NCBI GenBank assembly: GCA_016788565.1
Contig: JAEUSP010000069.1
Span: forward strand, 18,649-82,648
Reading direction: 5' to 3'
DNA length: 64,000 bases
DNA from: Chlorobiota bacterium
GTDB lineage: Bacteria; Bacteroidota; Ignavibacteria; OLB7
Of the stretch, positions 8,896 through 18,158 are shown one piece after another. Made by a program: the position numbers and the translations under genes. The notes under the pieces are model-generated. The model worked only from the letters and a program-made list of their open reading frames with translations. It did no database searches and was not told the origin of the DNA. Numbering within the stretch: the first letter of the stretch is position 1; each line of letters begins with the position of its first letter.

Positions 8896-9747
8896 TCACT
8901 CCACCAACACTCCCATCTTCCCCATCTTGTAATCCCTGAACGCCTCCAGAATCTGGGTGGTGTCGTTCATCACAAACGGGCCGTGGGTGACGATTTCTTC
9001 GTTGAGCGGCTCCCCCGTCATCAGCAATGCGCGGGTTGGCTCAAGTGCTGTGAACCCAACTCCATCGCCGTTGTTGTTGAATGCCACCAAGTTTTTTTCG
9101 ATCACCGTTCCAACTTCATCAATCTGGATGCTTCCGCTCAGCAAGTAAAGGAAGGCGTTGTGCGATGCCGGGATTGGGAAGAAGATTGCTCCCCCCGGTT
9201 CGGCTTGAATGGTGATGGAGTTCACCGGACTGAGTGTTGGAATCGGCCCGTTCAACCCAAGCATCTGGCCGGTGATGACGTTAAAGTGTACGGTTCCATC
9301 GGCGTTGGTGCCGGATGGAGTTTCTTCTTTGGTCAGTGGGTAGTAGCTGGGCTGGTCCAGCTTGTGGGCTGCGGGGGTGTTCACCCACAGCTGGATCAGC
9401 TCGTTGAAATGCTCCACCGGGCGTTCGCTGTGGACCACCCCCATACCGGCGTTCATCCATTGCGTTCCGCCGGCGTGGACGGTGCTGTCGTTTCCCCGGC
9501 TGTCGCGGTGGCGCAATCCCCCTTCAAACAGGAACGTTACCGGGGCAAAACCACGGTGCGGATGTGGCCCCACACCAGCATGGCGTAAATCCATGGTGGG
9601 GTCCACGTTCATCACGCCGTGGTGCAGCAGGATAAACGGGTCCAGGTACTCAAGCTCCTGCGAGGGCAAGGGCTGGCGGATGGGGATTCCCCCCATGTCG
9701 AATGTGCGTGCGGGGGCAACGGTTGCTACGGTGCGGTTCGTGTTCAT
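8896..9747 (-). CDS. Pirin family protein
   Basis: 283 residues from ATG 9747 (MNTNRTVATV). An upstream ATG would add 27 residues that do not look like family sequence. It is a bicupin with the classic pirin metal motif PHPHRG (His62, His64) and later VVHSE (His106, Glu108). This is the PHPH-type subgroup, distinct from the neighbouring YhaK-type pirin. Family members are Fe(II) cupins with quercetinase or regulatory activity. The two pirins are 31% or so divergent by eye and not a recent duplication. It lies downstream of the YceI genes on the same strand. Confidence 0.9.
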   Translation of the reverse strand: MNTNRTVATVAPARTFDMGGIPIRQPLPSQELEYLDPFILLHHGVMNVDPTMDLRHAGVGPHPHRGFAPVTFLFEGGLRHRDSRGNDSTVHAGGTQWMNAGMGVVHSERPVEHFNELIQLWVNTPAAHKLDQPSYYPLTKEETPSGTNADGTVHFNVITGQMLGLNGPIPTLSPVNSITIQAEPGGAIFFPIPASHNAFLYLLSGSIQIDEVGTVIEKNLVAFNNNGDGVGFTALEPTRALLMTGEPLNEEIVTHGPFVMNDTTQILEAFRDYKMGKMGVLVE

Positions 9748-9862
9748 AAATACTCTGGCTTGGATAGTGTGAATGATAGATGCCAACAATGGAGTACAGC
9801 AAGGTGCTTGGTAAGAAGAGGGGCGCAATGCCCCTCACTCTTTCAACAATGACGTTCGATGT

Positions 9863-10417
9863 TTACCCTTTCACCAGCGAGACGGAAGCGACAAGTTTGA
9901 CATCATCGGCAACCACCACGCCGCCGGCTTCGGTGATCGCGCTCCACATCAGGCCAAACTCCTTCCGGTTGATTTTTCCCTGCAGAGTAAAGCCTGCGCG
10001 AAGGTTTCCGTAGTGATCCACGGCCAACCCACCGAACTCAACATCCAACGTCACCGGCTTGGTGATGTCGCGGATGGTCAAGTTGCCATGCAGCTTGTAG
10101 TTCTCGTCGTCCAGCTTCTGCATGGAGGTGCTGGCAAAGCTCAGTTGCGGGAACTGGTCGGCAGCAAAGAAGTCATCCGAACGGAGGTGAGCGTCGCGCT
10201 GCTCGTTGCGGGTGTTGATGGTGGCAACGTCGGCGGTAAGGCTAACGCTGGCCGTTGCGAAGTCATCCCCTTCGGTTGTGGCGTTGATGCTGAAATTCTG
10301 GAACTCGCCAGTTACGGTCGAGATCATCATGTGGCGCACTTTGAATTGCAGTTCGCTGTGCGAAAGGTCAAGATTCCACGATGTGGTTGCTGGTGCGGAT
10401 ACAATGCTCTGTTCCAT
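9863..10417 (-). CDS. YceI family lipid-binding-like protein (cytoplasmic form)
   Basis: 184 residues with no signal peptide. It begins with a W-N-L-D-x-x-H-S sequence typical of YceI beta-barrels (WNLDLSHSELQFKVRHM) and contains the INTRNEQRDAHLRSDDFF signature. YceI proteins form a lipocalin-like barrel that binds isoprenoid chains, and in some bacteria they are induced by acid or oxidative stress. It is followed by the pirin at 9747. The start ATG 10417 places the family motif at the expected distance from the N-terminus. Confidence 0.9.
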   Translation of the reverse strand: MEQSIVSAPATTSWNLDLSHSELQFKVRHMMISTVTGEFQNFSINATTEGDDFATASVSLTADVATINTRNEQRDAHLRSDDFFAADQFPQLSFASTSMQKLDDENYKLHGNLTIRDITKPVTLDVEFGGLAVDHYGNLRAGFTLQGKINRKEFGLMWSAITEAGGVVVADDVKLVASVSLVKG

Positions 10418-10542
10418 GGTCGTTTTTCCGGTTACGTGTTTATGATGTTGATTGTCCTGCGTTCTTTTTCAGTTCTCTTTCCGTTCTGCCTCTTCCGCTC
10501 CTTCCGCGTTGCGCCGCAACGGCTGGCGATGCCCAGGGCTGA

Positions 10543-11196
10543 TTACAGCCCTGTTGATCCGAACAGCTGCGCTTTCACCGAAATCATCTCACCAACTTTG
10601 CTCCCGATTGTCCCGCGCGAACCGGCTACGTTGTAGTCCTTCAGCGAGACGTTGAACTCGGCAGTGATGGAGATCAAATCGCCCGGTGCGCGTTTGCGGC
10701 TTACCGCGCTTTCATCAATGTAGGTTAGGGTGAAGGGGACGGTCAGCTGCTTGGTGACACCGTGCATGGTGAAGTTTCCGGTGGCTTTGCCGGTGGCTTT
10801 GTTCCCCGCAACCGTCACGTTGCTGACCGAAGTGATTGCAAACGTGATGGTTGGGAACTGCGCCGCATCCAGCCAGGACGCACCGCGGATATGCTCATCG
10901 CGCATGTTGTTCCCCGATTTGAAAGTAGCCACTTGCGTGCTGATTGTCCCGCGAATCGTTGCGGCGTTCGTTGGGTCCAGCGTCAGTGTGCCGGTTACTC
11001 CGTCGGCAGTCCCCTGGATTTTTTCTAACGGAGCGTCGCTGTTCCAAGTGAATTGGTTTTTCCCGACTTTATCGCTCAGTTTTACAGTCTTTGCTCCACG
11101 AGCTTTTTTGGAAAGTGGCTGCGCGCTAAGGGTGGCGCTGGCTAATGCCATCATGCCAACAAGAAGGGCGGCGGTTGCGATGCGTGCGATGTTCAT
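10543..11196 (-). CDS. YceI family protein with signal peptide
   Basis: 217 residues from ATG 11196 (MNIARIATAALLVG). This start gives a clean signal peptide ending near LSAQP; the ATG 48 bp upstream would add a poorly placed hydrophilic stretch. The mature protein has YceI features (FTWNSDAPLEKI, then NMRDEHIRGASWLDAAQFP). It is therefore the exported counterpart of the cytoplasmic YceI at 9863. A palindrome at 11274-11291, matching one upstream of the MarR gene, sits about 80 bp upstream and suggests MarR control. Confidence 0.88.
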   Translation of the reverse strand: MNIARIATAALLVGMMALASATLSAQPLSKKARGAKTVKLSDKVGKNQFTWNSDAPLEKIQGTADGVTGTLTLDPTNAATIRGTISTQVATFKSGNNMRDEHIRGASWLDAAQFPTITFAITSVSNVTVAGNKATGKATGNFTMHGVTKQLTVPFTLTYIDESAVSRKRAPGDLISITAEFNVSLKDYNVAGSRGTIGSKVGEMISVKAQLFGSTGL

Positions 11197-11273
11197 TTGG
11201 ATGTTGTTTGGATAAGTTTTTTTGAGTGTTATGCAGAGTTGCAATCACGATGACGATTTGATTGTTATCTCGA

Positions 11274-11291
11274 TTGTTGTTGCAACAGATA
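11274..11291. promoter_or_regulatory. Predicted MarR operator upstream of yceI
   Basis: A perfect 10-bp palindrome, TGTTGCAACA (11278-11287), sits in the gap between MarR (stop at 11308) and yceI (start 11196). The same core lies in a near-perfect 22-bp palindrome 26 bp upstream of the MarR start. Two matching palindromes in this layout are what autoregulated MarR operons show. Binding itself is inferred. Confidence 0.55.
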
Positions 11292-11307
11292 TTTCGGTAA
11301 ATTTTTT

Positions 11308-11775
11308 TTAGCCGACATCGTTGTAGATCTGCTCGCAGATTCGGGAAAGCGTTGCGCAATCGGCCTCGTTCACGCGGCTGCTAAAGTTATCGGCATGTTG
11401 CTGCAACGCGCTGTCCATGGAGTCCAGCACCTGCAGGCCCTTTTGGGTGATTTTGGTAATCACCACCCGGCGATCCTCGGTGGAGCGGGCGCGCTCAGCA
11501 AAGCCTTCCCGCTCCAGCGCGTCCAGCCGGCGGGTGACATCGGGGGAGGGGTGGATCATCCGCACGGCAATCTCACCGCAAGGATGCCCCGATTCCCCGG
11601 CACCCTTCAGGATGCGAAGGATGTTGTACTGCTGGTGGGTGATTCCGAACCCCGCACACAGCCGGTCCATCGTCCCTTCAAGGAAGCTGGCGGCAACCAA
11701 CAAATTCAGCATCGCCTCCTGATGAAGGCTCTGGAATCGCGATTGCTTCAGCCGTTGTTTCAGTTTCTCTCCCAT
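11308..11775 (-). CDS. MarR family transcriptional regulator
   Basis: 155 residues from ATG 11775 (MGEKLKQRL). An ATG 42 bp upstream would run the coding sequence into a 22-bp palindrome that is better read as an operator. It shows the MarR layout: N-terminal dimer helix, winged helix-turn-helix around ITHQQYNILRIL and PSPDVTRRLDALE, and a wing with STEDRRVV (the conserved D-x-R). MarR repressors are usually released by phenolics, quinones or oxidants, and such signals would fit the YceI, pirin and flavin reductase genes downstream. It is the first gene of that minus-strand run. The actual ligand is unknown. Confidence 0.9.
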   Translation of the reverse strand: MGEKLKQRLKQSRFQSLHQEAMLNLLVAASFLEGTMDRLCAGFGITHQQYNILRILKGAGESGHPCGEIAVRMIHPSPDVTRRLDALEREGFAERARSTEDRRVVITKITQKGLQVLDSMDSALQQHADNFSSRVNEADCATLSRICEQIYNDVG

Positions 11776-11800
11776 GACGGATGCAAATATAGTCAAAGAC

Positions 11801-11822
11801 AATAGTCGTTGCAACAACTATT
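11801..11822. promoter_or_regulatory. 22-bp palindrome, predicted MarR operator
   Basis: AATAGT at one end pairs with ACTATT at the other, and the centre is CGTTGCAACA. The whole 22 bp is symmetric except for one base pair. It lies 26 bp upstream of the MarR start codon and shares its centre with the site at 11278-11287. Autorepression is the simplest reading. Confidence 0.65.
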
Positions 11823-11845
11823 TTTCAATGGGGCATTTTTTTTCT

Positions 11846-11978
11846 GTCAGTGGTCAGTGGTCAGTCGTCAGTTGCAAGAGTTAATTCGGCATTTGGCATT
11901 CCCTGAATGGATTGTGGTCATTAGTCAGTGGTCAGTTGCAAGAACCAATTTGATTTTTGGCATTCGACATTCGGCACT
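11846..11978. repeat. GTCAGTG and CATTCGA heptamer arrays
   Basis: Four units of GTCAGTG/C/T type at 11846-11873 are followed by three more (GTCATTA, GTCAGTG, GTCAGTT) at 11917-11937. Two CATTCGA/G units follow at 11961-11974. They lie in the 520-bp gap between the divergent MarR and M16 genes. The rest of the gap (11979-12296) holds no convincing gene; a promoter for the M16 gene must lie there but none stands out. Confidence 0.7.
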
Positions 11979-12296
11979 GTATGGTTCCCGATTATTGGCG
12001 GCTGATTCTTTCACGCAATCGTTTTATTCCACCGCCGCAACCAGCATGGAACTTTCGGCGCAAGGTTGGTGTAGCTGTGGGGCACGTTGCGCGGGCGGGG
12101 GCGTGTGTGGAAGCGGGTGCAGTTCGGGTATTTGCTTCCCCCTTTTCCTTCCGTACTTTCGCGCTTCGCAATTCGGAATTCGGAATAGCAGGGTAGGCTT
12201 TGTGAGTAGGCTTTGTCGGTCGCGCACCAATGCACCCAACGTGCGGCACTGCTTCCGTTCCCCGCTGGCGGGTTCAACTAAATTTCCAAATCAATC

Positions 12297-15260
12297 ATGA
12301 AGAACTTTTCTCGTAGGTCACGACTGCTGCTGTGGTTCGTTGCGGCAATCTCCATCGTGCAGGTTCCAGGCCTGCAAGCAAAAGGGGGGAACACCGCCCC
12401 GGCAAAGAAGCCTGCGCCCGACTACAAATTCACCAGCGTTCCCGGCGACCCGCTGAAGACGCGCATCTACACGCTGGGCAATGGGCTGACGGTGATGCTT
12501 TCGGTAAACCGCGACCAGCCGCGAATCTACACCTACATTGCCACACGCGCCGGAAGCAAAAATGACCCGGCCACCAACACCGGATTGGCGCACTACCTTG
12601 AGCATCTGCTGTTCAAGGGAACCGACCGCTACGGCACGCAAGACTACGCAAAAGAACAACCGTTGCTTGAGCAGATTGACGCGCTGTACGAACGCTACAA
12701 CAAAACCACCGACCCCGCCGCCCGGGGCGCGATCTACCACGCGATTGATTCGGTAAGTGGGGTGGCCGCCAAGTACGCAATCCCGAACGAGTACGACCGG
12801 ATGATCGGTGCGATTGGTGGCTCGGGGTCCAACGCGTTCACGTCGTTCGAGGTGACGGCCTACGAGAACGAAATCCCCAGCAACCAACTTGCCAACTGGC
12901 TAACGATTGAGGGGGAACGATTCCGCAATCCAATCCTGCGGCTGTTCCATACCGAGCTTGAAGCGGTGTATGAGGAGAAGAACATTTCGCTGGATGACGA
13001 CAACAACCGTGCGGGGGAAGAATTTCTGGCCGCCTTATTTCCCAAGCATCAGTACGGAACGCAAACCACCATCGGGACTACTCAGCATTTGAAAAATCCT
13101 TCGCTGAAAGCAATCCGCGACTACTACAAAAGCTGGTACGTGCCGAACAACATGGTGGTGATCCTTGCCGGCGATTTCGACCCCGATGAAGCAATCCGAA
13201 CAATTGATAAAAACTTCAGTTGGATGCAGCCAAAGCCCACCCCAACATTCACCGTGGCGCAGGAATCCCCCATTACTTCGCCAGTGATCCGCACGGTGAT
13301 GGGGAAAGATGCCGAAAACCTCACCCTCGGTTTCCGCTTCCCCGGCGCGCTTACCAACGATGCCATGCTGATGGAAATGGTAGATCTGCTGCTGGCCTAC
13401 AAAGGCGCAGGGATGATTGACCTGAACCTGAAAAAAGCGCAGAAAGTGTTGGATGCTGGCAGCGGAGTTTATACACTGAAAGACTACTGCGTTCACCAGC
13501 TAACCGGCTCCCCCAAAGCAGGGCAAAGCCTTGAGGAAGTTCGCGACTTGCTGTTGCAGCAGATTGAGGCGGTGAAAGCGGGGAGCTTCACTCAGGAAGA
13601 TTTAACCGCCATCCTGCGGAATGTTGAAGCCGACCAGATGCGCCAACGCGAAAGCAATCCCGGGCGTGCTGGCTGGATGTTGGATGCCTTCATCTTGGGG
13701 GAAAAGTGGGAGGATAGAGTTGCCAAAACCGAACGGATGAAGAAGGTGACACGCCAGCAGCTTATTGACTTTGCACGCAAGAATTACAGCAACAACTACG
13801 TGATTGTCTATAAACGGCAAGGGGAGAACAACCAAGTGGAGAAAGTGGAGAAGCCGGCAATCACCCCGGTGGATCTGAACCGCGAAGCTGTTAGCCCATT
13901 TGCCGAGAAAGTGATGTCGGCACAGCCGTCCGCAATCAAGCCGGTGTTTGTGGATTACCAGCATGACATTGCCCGCACCAAGCTGGCCAACGGGGCCGAG
14001 ATGCTATCGGTGGCCAACACCGAGAACAACTTGTTCACCCTTACATGGATGTTCGAGCTTGGCCGCCGCAACAGCCGCACCTTCCCCACCGCCGCCAGCT
14101 ACATGAAGCTGATTGGTGCCGACACAATGAGCGCGGCAACCCTTGCCCGCAAGTTCTTCGCGCTTGGTTGCAGCTTCAACATCGGCGTTGGCGACGACCG
14201 CATCAGCATCAGCGTCAGCGGCTTGCAGGAGAATATGAACCCGGCATTGGACTTGCTCCGCACGCTGATTGAAAAAGCACAACCGAACCAAACCGCGCTG
14301 GATAACATGGTGAAGCGCGAGTTAAAAAGCCGCGCCGATGCCAAGTTAGACAAAGGGACTATCCTGTGGGGCGGGTTGTACAGCCATGCCATGTACAACG
14401 GCAAAAACCCGTTCAACGACCGCCTTTCCGAAACCGAGTTGCGGGGGCTGAAGGCCGAAGACCTTGTGCGGCAAATCCAATCGCTTCCTGGGTATCGGTA
14501 CACGTTGCTCTACTACGGCCCGGCAAAAAATGAGGAAGTAGCAAAAAGCGTGGCGCAGCACATGGTGATGAGCAAAACCTTGAAAGACCCGCCGAAGCCG
14601 TTCGAGTACGACCGCCGCGAGATGAAGGAGAATATCGTCTATGTTGCCAACTATCCCGACATGGTGCAGGCCGAACTGATTTGGGTGCGGAAAGCGGGGG
14701 CGTTCGATAAAACCATTGTGCCAACTGCCGAGATGTTCAACCAGTATTTCGGTGGCGATATGTCGTCGGTGGTGTTCCAGACAATTCGTGAGTCGAAGGC
14801 GTTGGCGTACAGCACCAGCGCAGGGTTCCAGACCCCAGACCGGAAGGAAGACCCGAACTACATCACCGCTTACGTTGGCACCCAAGTTGATAAAATGCCG
14901 GAAGCAATTGTTGGAATGAATGAGTTACTGACGACGCTTCCGGCATCCGACGGTGCGTTCCAAGTTGCGCGGGAATCTATGCGAAGCAAACTGGAAACGC
15001 AGCGGGTGACAAAAATGGGAATCCTGTACAGCTACCTTGATGCGCAGCGAATGGGCTACACCACCGACAGCCGCCGCGACCTGTATCAGGCGCTGGACAA
15101 CATCAGCTTTTCCAAAATTGAAGCCTTCCACCGCAAGCAGTTCAGCGGCCAGCCCTATGCCTACTGCGTGCTTGGCGACACCAGCAAAATGGATATGGAA
15201 GCCTTGCGGAAATTAGGCCGTGTGGAGTTGGTTCCGATGGAGGAATTGTTCGGCTACTAA
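12297..15260 (+). CDS. M16 family zinc metalloprotease (two-repeat, secreted)
   Basis: 987 residues with a signal peptide (residues 1-28, hydrophobic LLLWFVAAISIVQV). The N-terminal half carries the inverted zinc motif HYLEH (His99, Glu102, His103), and the third ligand is expected in the ELEAVYEEKN segment near residue 220. The second half repeats the M16 fold without the zinc motif (FELGRRNSR in its place), as expected for pitrilysin-type enzymes. It probably degrades peptides in the periplasm. It is a single-gene unit, and a MITE-like element starts 5 bp after its stop. Confidence 0.93.
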   Translation: MKNFSRRSRLLLWFVAAISIVQVPGLQAKGGNTAPAKKPAPDYKFTSVPGDPLKTRIYTLGNGLTVMLSVNRDQPRIYTYIATRAGSKNDPATNTGLAHYLEHLLFKGTDRYGTQDYAKEQPLLEQIDALYERYNKTTDPAARGAIYHAIDSVSGVAAKYAIPNEYDRMIGAIGGSGSNAFTSFEVTAYENEIPSNQLANWLTIEGERFRNPILRLFHTELEAVYEEKNISLDDDNNRAGEEFLAALFPKHQYGTQTTIGTTQHLKNPSLKAIRDYYKSWYVPNNMVVILAGDFDPDEAIRTIDKNFSWMQPKPTPTFTVAQESPITSPVIRTVMGKDAENLTLGFRFPGALTNDAMLMEMVDLLLAYKGAGMIDLNLKKAQKVLDAGSGVYTLKDYCVHQLTGSPKAGQSLEEVRDLLLQQIEAVKAGSFTQEDLTAILRNVEADQMRQRESNPGRAGWMLDAFILGEKWEDRVAKTERMKKVTRQQLIDFARKNYSNNYVIVYKRQGENNQVEKVEKPAITPVDLNREAVSPFAEKVMSAQPSAIKPVFVDYQHDIARTKLANGAEMLSVANTENNLFTLTWMFELGRRNSRTFPTAASYMKLIGADTMSAATLARKFFALGCSFNIGVGDDRISISVSGLQENMNPALDLLRTLIEKAQPNQTALDNMVKRELKSRADAKLDKGTILWGGLYSHAMYNGKNPFNDRLSETELRGLKAEDLVRQIQSLPGYRYTLLYYGPAKNEEVAKSVAQHMVMSKTLKDPPKPFEYDRREMKENIVYVANYPDMVQAELIWVRKAGAFDKTIVPTAEMFNQYFGGDMSSVVFQTIRESKALAYSTSAGFQTPDRKEDPNYITAYVGTQVDKMPEAIVGMNELLTTLPASDGAFQVARESMRSKLETQRVTKMGILYSYLDAQRMGYTTDSRRDLYQALDNISFSKIEAFHRKQFSGQPYAYCVLGDTSKMDMEALRKLGRVELVPMEELFGY

Positions 15261-15264
15261 CCCT

Positions 15265-15380
15265 TATACTCCGAACAAAGTGGTTTGCGAAAAATCTAGT
15301 CGTTGTCATTCCCGCGAAAGCGGGAATCCATAGCGCACCTAGCTGAGTAGCGTTTCGCAAACCAATTTGCACCGAGTATA
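15265..15380 (+). mobile_element. 116-bp MITE-like element, copy B
   Basis: Same length, orientation and terminal inverted repeats as copy A at 8613, with only scattered substitutions. It starts 5 bp after the M16 protease stop codon. Its internal ATTCCCGCG/CGCGGGAAT hairpin is intact. Confidence 0.8.
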
Positions 15381-15397
15381 ATTGATGAAGCACTACG

Positions 15398-15431
15398 CAG
15401 CGGCACACAGCCAACAAGTTGTGTGCCGCTG
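15398..15431 (+). terminator. Hairpin after the M16 gene and MITE
   Basis: CAGCGGCACACA pairs perfectly with TGTGTGCCGCTG over a 10-nt loop. It is probably the original terminator of the M16 gene, now separated from it by the inserted 116-bp element. Only a short T-run follows. Confidence 0.55.
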
Positions 15432-15524
15432 TGCGTTTGCGCGAAGCCGCCCAGCCGCCCTCGCTGACTCCCCTCACCCCCCGCCCTCTCCCAAACTAAT
15501 GGAGTTACTGGTTGCCTCACCGCC

Positions 15525-15617
15525 GAAGTGAAGAGTGAAGAGTGAAGAGTGAAATGAAGCCAAAGCCGGCAACTCACCACTGACTACTGACTACTGACTA
15601 CTGACCAATGACCACTG
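15525..15617. repeat. GAAGAGT and CTGACTA heptamer arrays
   Basis: GAAGAGT is repeated three times at 15525-15553. From about 15580, CTGACTA units run to 15617 (three exact, then CTGACCA and ATGACCA). The array runs through the first ATG of the following gene, which argues that the real start is further downstream at 15707. Confidence 0.75.
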
Positions 15618-15706
15618 CCACCCAAATCCCGCAGTTGCCACCTTATCTTTGCAAGGCTTGTGCAGAGAAATCACAAGCCAACTCAACTCCATCAACTTTT
15701 GGCATC

Positions 15707-17527
15707 ATGGCGCTTCCCTCAATCGAGCATGTACTGAATTCCGCTACGGTAACGTTGCGGCGGTTTCCGTTGGTGTTGCTTTCATCGGCCAGCGCGGCCG
15801 CTGCGGTGATGTCCGACACCGACGACCATCGCATCATCGCGGTGCTGGGGCTGGGGATTTCCCTGCTGTTCGCCATTGCCACCACTGCCCAGCGGCGCGG
15901 CTGGAAACCGGCAACAACAACCGGGGCGAACGTTCTGGGCGTGGGGTTCCTGCTACTCTATTTTTTCTCGCTTCCAACCGGCGATCTTCAGCTACCTGAT
16001 GCTATCCGGTTAGCCTTGCTTTTTTTGGTGACGCACTTGCTGTGCGCCTTCGGCCCGTTTGTTGGGAAGGGGTTTGGGAACGGATTCTGGAAGTACAACC
16101 AAACGCTGTTTCTGCGCGCACTTACTGCCGCGCTGTTCAGCGTAACGCTGTACGCAGGGCTTGGGCTTGCGGTGCTGGCTGCCGATAAATTGTTGGAGTT
16201 CGAGCCGTATAAAGACATCTACCGGGATTTGTTCTGCCTGCTTGCTGGGGTGTTCAACACGTGGTTTTTTCTTGCCGGCGTTCCCAACCCCGTTGATGCC
16301 TTGCCCGATTCCAGCGACTACCCCAAAGGGCTGAAAATTTTCAGCCAGTATGTGTTGATTCCGTTGGTTGGTATTTACGCGGCTATTCTGTACATCTACT
16401 CCGCAAAAATTCTTGTCAGCTGGTCGTGGCCCATCGGGTGGACTTCCATGCCGGTGTTCATTTTTTCGGTTGCGGGGATTTTAGCATTCCTCCTACTCTA
16501 TCCAATTCGCCAGCGCGACGAAGAACGCTGGATAGCCACCTACTCACGCTGGTTTTTCTATCTGTTGTTGCCGCTCACTTCGCTTCCGGTGCTGGCAATG
16601 TGGCAGCGCATTGGCGATTATGGCATCACCGAGCAACGCTACTTGGGGTTGGCGTTGGCATTTTGGCTTGCGGGCTTGGCGGTGTTGATGATCCTAACGC
16701 GGCAACGTGGCATTCGTGTGATCCCCGTCAGCCTGTGCGTGATTGCTGCTGCGGCAGCGTTCGGCCCCTGGAGCGCGACCAGCGTCAGCATTGCCAGCCA
16801 GACAGCCCGGTTGGAACAAATTCTGATTCAGGACAGCCTGTTGACGGATGGGAAAATATCCCCCACAGCCCCCGCGCCCGACCCAAACCACACCTCAGAT
16901 ATTCAAGGATTGATCTCCTTTTTGCGGGAGCGTGAGGGACTGGATGAAGTGCGAGCATGGTTTGGCCCCAACGCAGGAACGATGACCGCCGAACAGATAC
17001 GGGCACAGTTAGGAGTGGCGTATGGATACGAGTCGGATAGCCAATCCACCCGCCCTATCTGGAAAACGCTCCAGCTTGAACACACTGGCAATGAAAGGCA
17101 CCCGATTGATGTTGAAGGTTTCAGCATCTACCTCCGTTTGCAAAGCCATAAATCCACCGAGCAGCAAACGCGATTCGGCCTGATTCGATTTGACCAGGAG
17201 CGGGGGATGATATCGCTGGCAACGGTAGCGGGTGAGGTGGTGGAGTTGAGCCTTGCCGAGCGGGCATTGCAGATTGCCGATACCGTCAGAACAGGAGCAT
17301 TGCCAACAACCGATTTCCAATCTGACCGGGAAAGAATAACAGTGCGATTAGAAGATATCCTGGTGGAATTACCAAGCCAGCAAGCGGGAACACCATTGTG
17401 GGTGATGGAGGGAGCGGCTGGCGGGCGAGCCATCCGCTGCATCGTGCGCACGCTAAACGCCTCCATCGCCCCCGAAGGCCGCCAAGCACGGATCCGTGAT
17501 CTGGATGTGGATGTGTTGGTGAGGTGA
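15707..17527 (+). CDS. DUF4153 family multi-pass membrane protein
   Basis: 606 residues from ATG 15707 (MALPSIEHVLNSA), which matches the usual DUF4153 N-terminus. The earlier ATG at 15608 lies inside a heptamer repeat. About 11-12 hydrophobic helices cover residues 20-380, starting with the FPLVLLSSASAAAAV segment. A soluble C-terminal part of about 200 residues follows. The family has no known function. It is a single-gene unit on the plus strand, converging on the TOPRIM/ATPase pair with 7 bp between the stop codons. Confidence 0.85.
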   Translation: MALPSIEHVLNSATVTLRRFPLVLLSSASAAAAVMSDTDDHRIIAVLGLGISLLFAIATTAQRRGWKPATTTGANVLGVGFLLLYFFSLPTGDLQLPDAIRLALLFLVTHLLCAFGPFVGKGFGNGFWKYNQTLFLRALTAALFSVTLYAGLGLAVLAADKLLEFEPYKDIYRDLFCLLAGVFNTWFFLAGVPNPVDALPDSSDYPKGLKIFSQYVLIPLVGIYAAILYIYSAKILVSWSWPIGWTSMPVFIFSVAGILAFLLLYPIRQRDEERWIATYSRWFFYLLLPLTSLPVLAMWQRIGDYGITEQRYLGLALAFWLAGLAVLMILTRQRGIRVIPVSLCVIAAAAAFGPWSATSVSIASQTARLEQILIQDSLLTDGKISPTAPAPDPNHTSDIQGLISFLREREGLDEVRAWFGPNAGTMTAEQIRAQLGVAYGYESDSQSTRPIWKTLQLEHTGNERHPIDVEGFSIYLRLQSHKSTEQQTRFGLIRFDQERGMISLATVAGEVVELSLAERALQIADTVRTGALPTTDFQSDRERITVRLEDILVELPSQQAGTPLWVMEGAAGGRAIRCIVRTLNASIAPEGRQARIRDLDVDVLVR

Positions 17528-17534
17528 GGAAAAA

Positions 17535-18158
17535 CTAGAGAAGTGGGAGCAGAAACAAGCGTTGTATCCAGCTAATCAATTCCTGAGCTGGTTGGGCATT
17601 GGCATCAAAGGAATTTGCTTTCACAGCTACACTAAATAGCTGTCCTGGTTGCTCTTGCCAAGCTAAATAGGTGTATGTGGTTGCTTTACTATTGTGTGTT
17701 GATGAGAAAAGGCGTTCTGGGAGTTCCTCCACACAACGTTGTGCATACGCCCACAGCACATTTTCGCTTGGAATAAGCATCTGCAAAAAATCTTCCAACA
17801 TTCCTGATTTTTTATTGTTGGGCATCAACCAAACGCCAATTCGGGGCTTGCCTGATTGTTCAATTATTGTCCCCAATGCATTAGGCTGAGATGGGATGCT
17901 TGTATATCCACACTTTTGAAGAATATCACATAATGCTTGCCAACGTCCGTTGAGACTTGCATCAGTATCCACAAGAATTCCAAGGCACTCAAGATCGCTG
18001 GCATCAATTTCTACATCTAATTCCCTGCGCAATTTTTCCCAGCCTTGTTTATCCTTAATTCTGAAGGAGTTCTTAGGTACAGCATGATGCTCTAATAAAG
18101 CATACAGCAGATGCTCATCGTTTTTCCCTTCCACTAACAACACATTTTTTGTACTCAT
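17535..18158 (-). CDS. TOPRIM-like DUF3226 nuclease-type protein
   Basis: 207 residues. The TOPRIM core is visible: VEGKNDE (Glu10, then Asp14/Glu15) near the N-terminus and LVDTDAS (Asp64, Asp66) after the second strand. GVWLMPNNKKSGMLEDFL follows, with the Gly-x-Leu-Glu element seen in DUF3226/DUF4435 proteins. TOPRIM domains of this sort act as metal-dependent nucleases in OLD-type and PARIS systems. Its start overlaps the stop of the upstream ATPase gene by 4 bp, so the two are translationally coupled. The gene is AT-richer than its neighbours, hinting at transfer. Confidence 0.8.
   Translation of the reverse strand: MSTKNVLLVEGKNDEHLLYALLEHHAVPKNSFRIKDKQGWEKLRRELDVEIDASDLECLGILVDTDASLNGRWQALCDILQKCGYTSIPSQPNALGTIIEQSGKPRIGVWLMPNNKKSGMLEDFLQMLIPSENVLWAYAQRCVEELPERLFSSTHNSKATTYTYLAWQEQPGQLFSVAVKANSFDANAQPAQELISWIQRLFLLPLL

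Noticed and set aside
15608..15706. Upstream ATG start for the DUF4153 gene
   Set aside because: It is formed by the CTGACCA/ATGACCA tandem array and the added residues do not match the family N-terminus.
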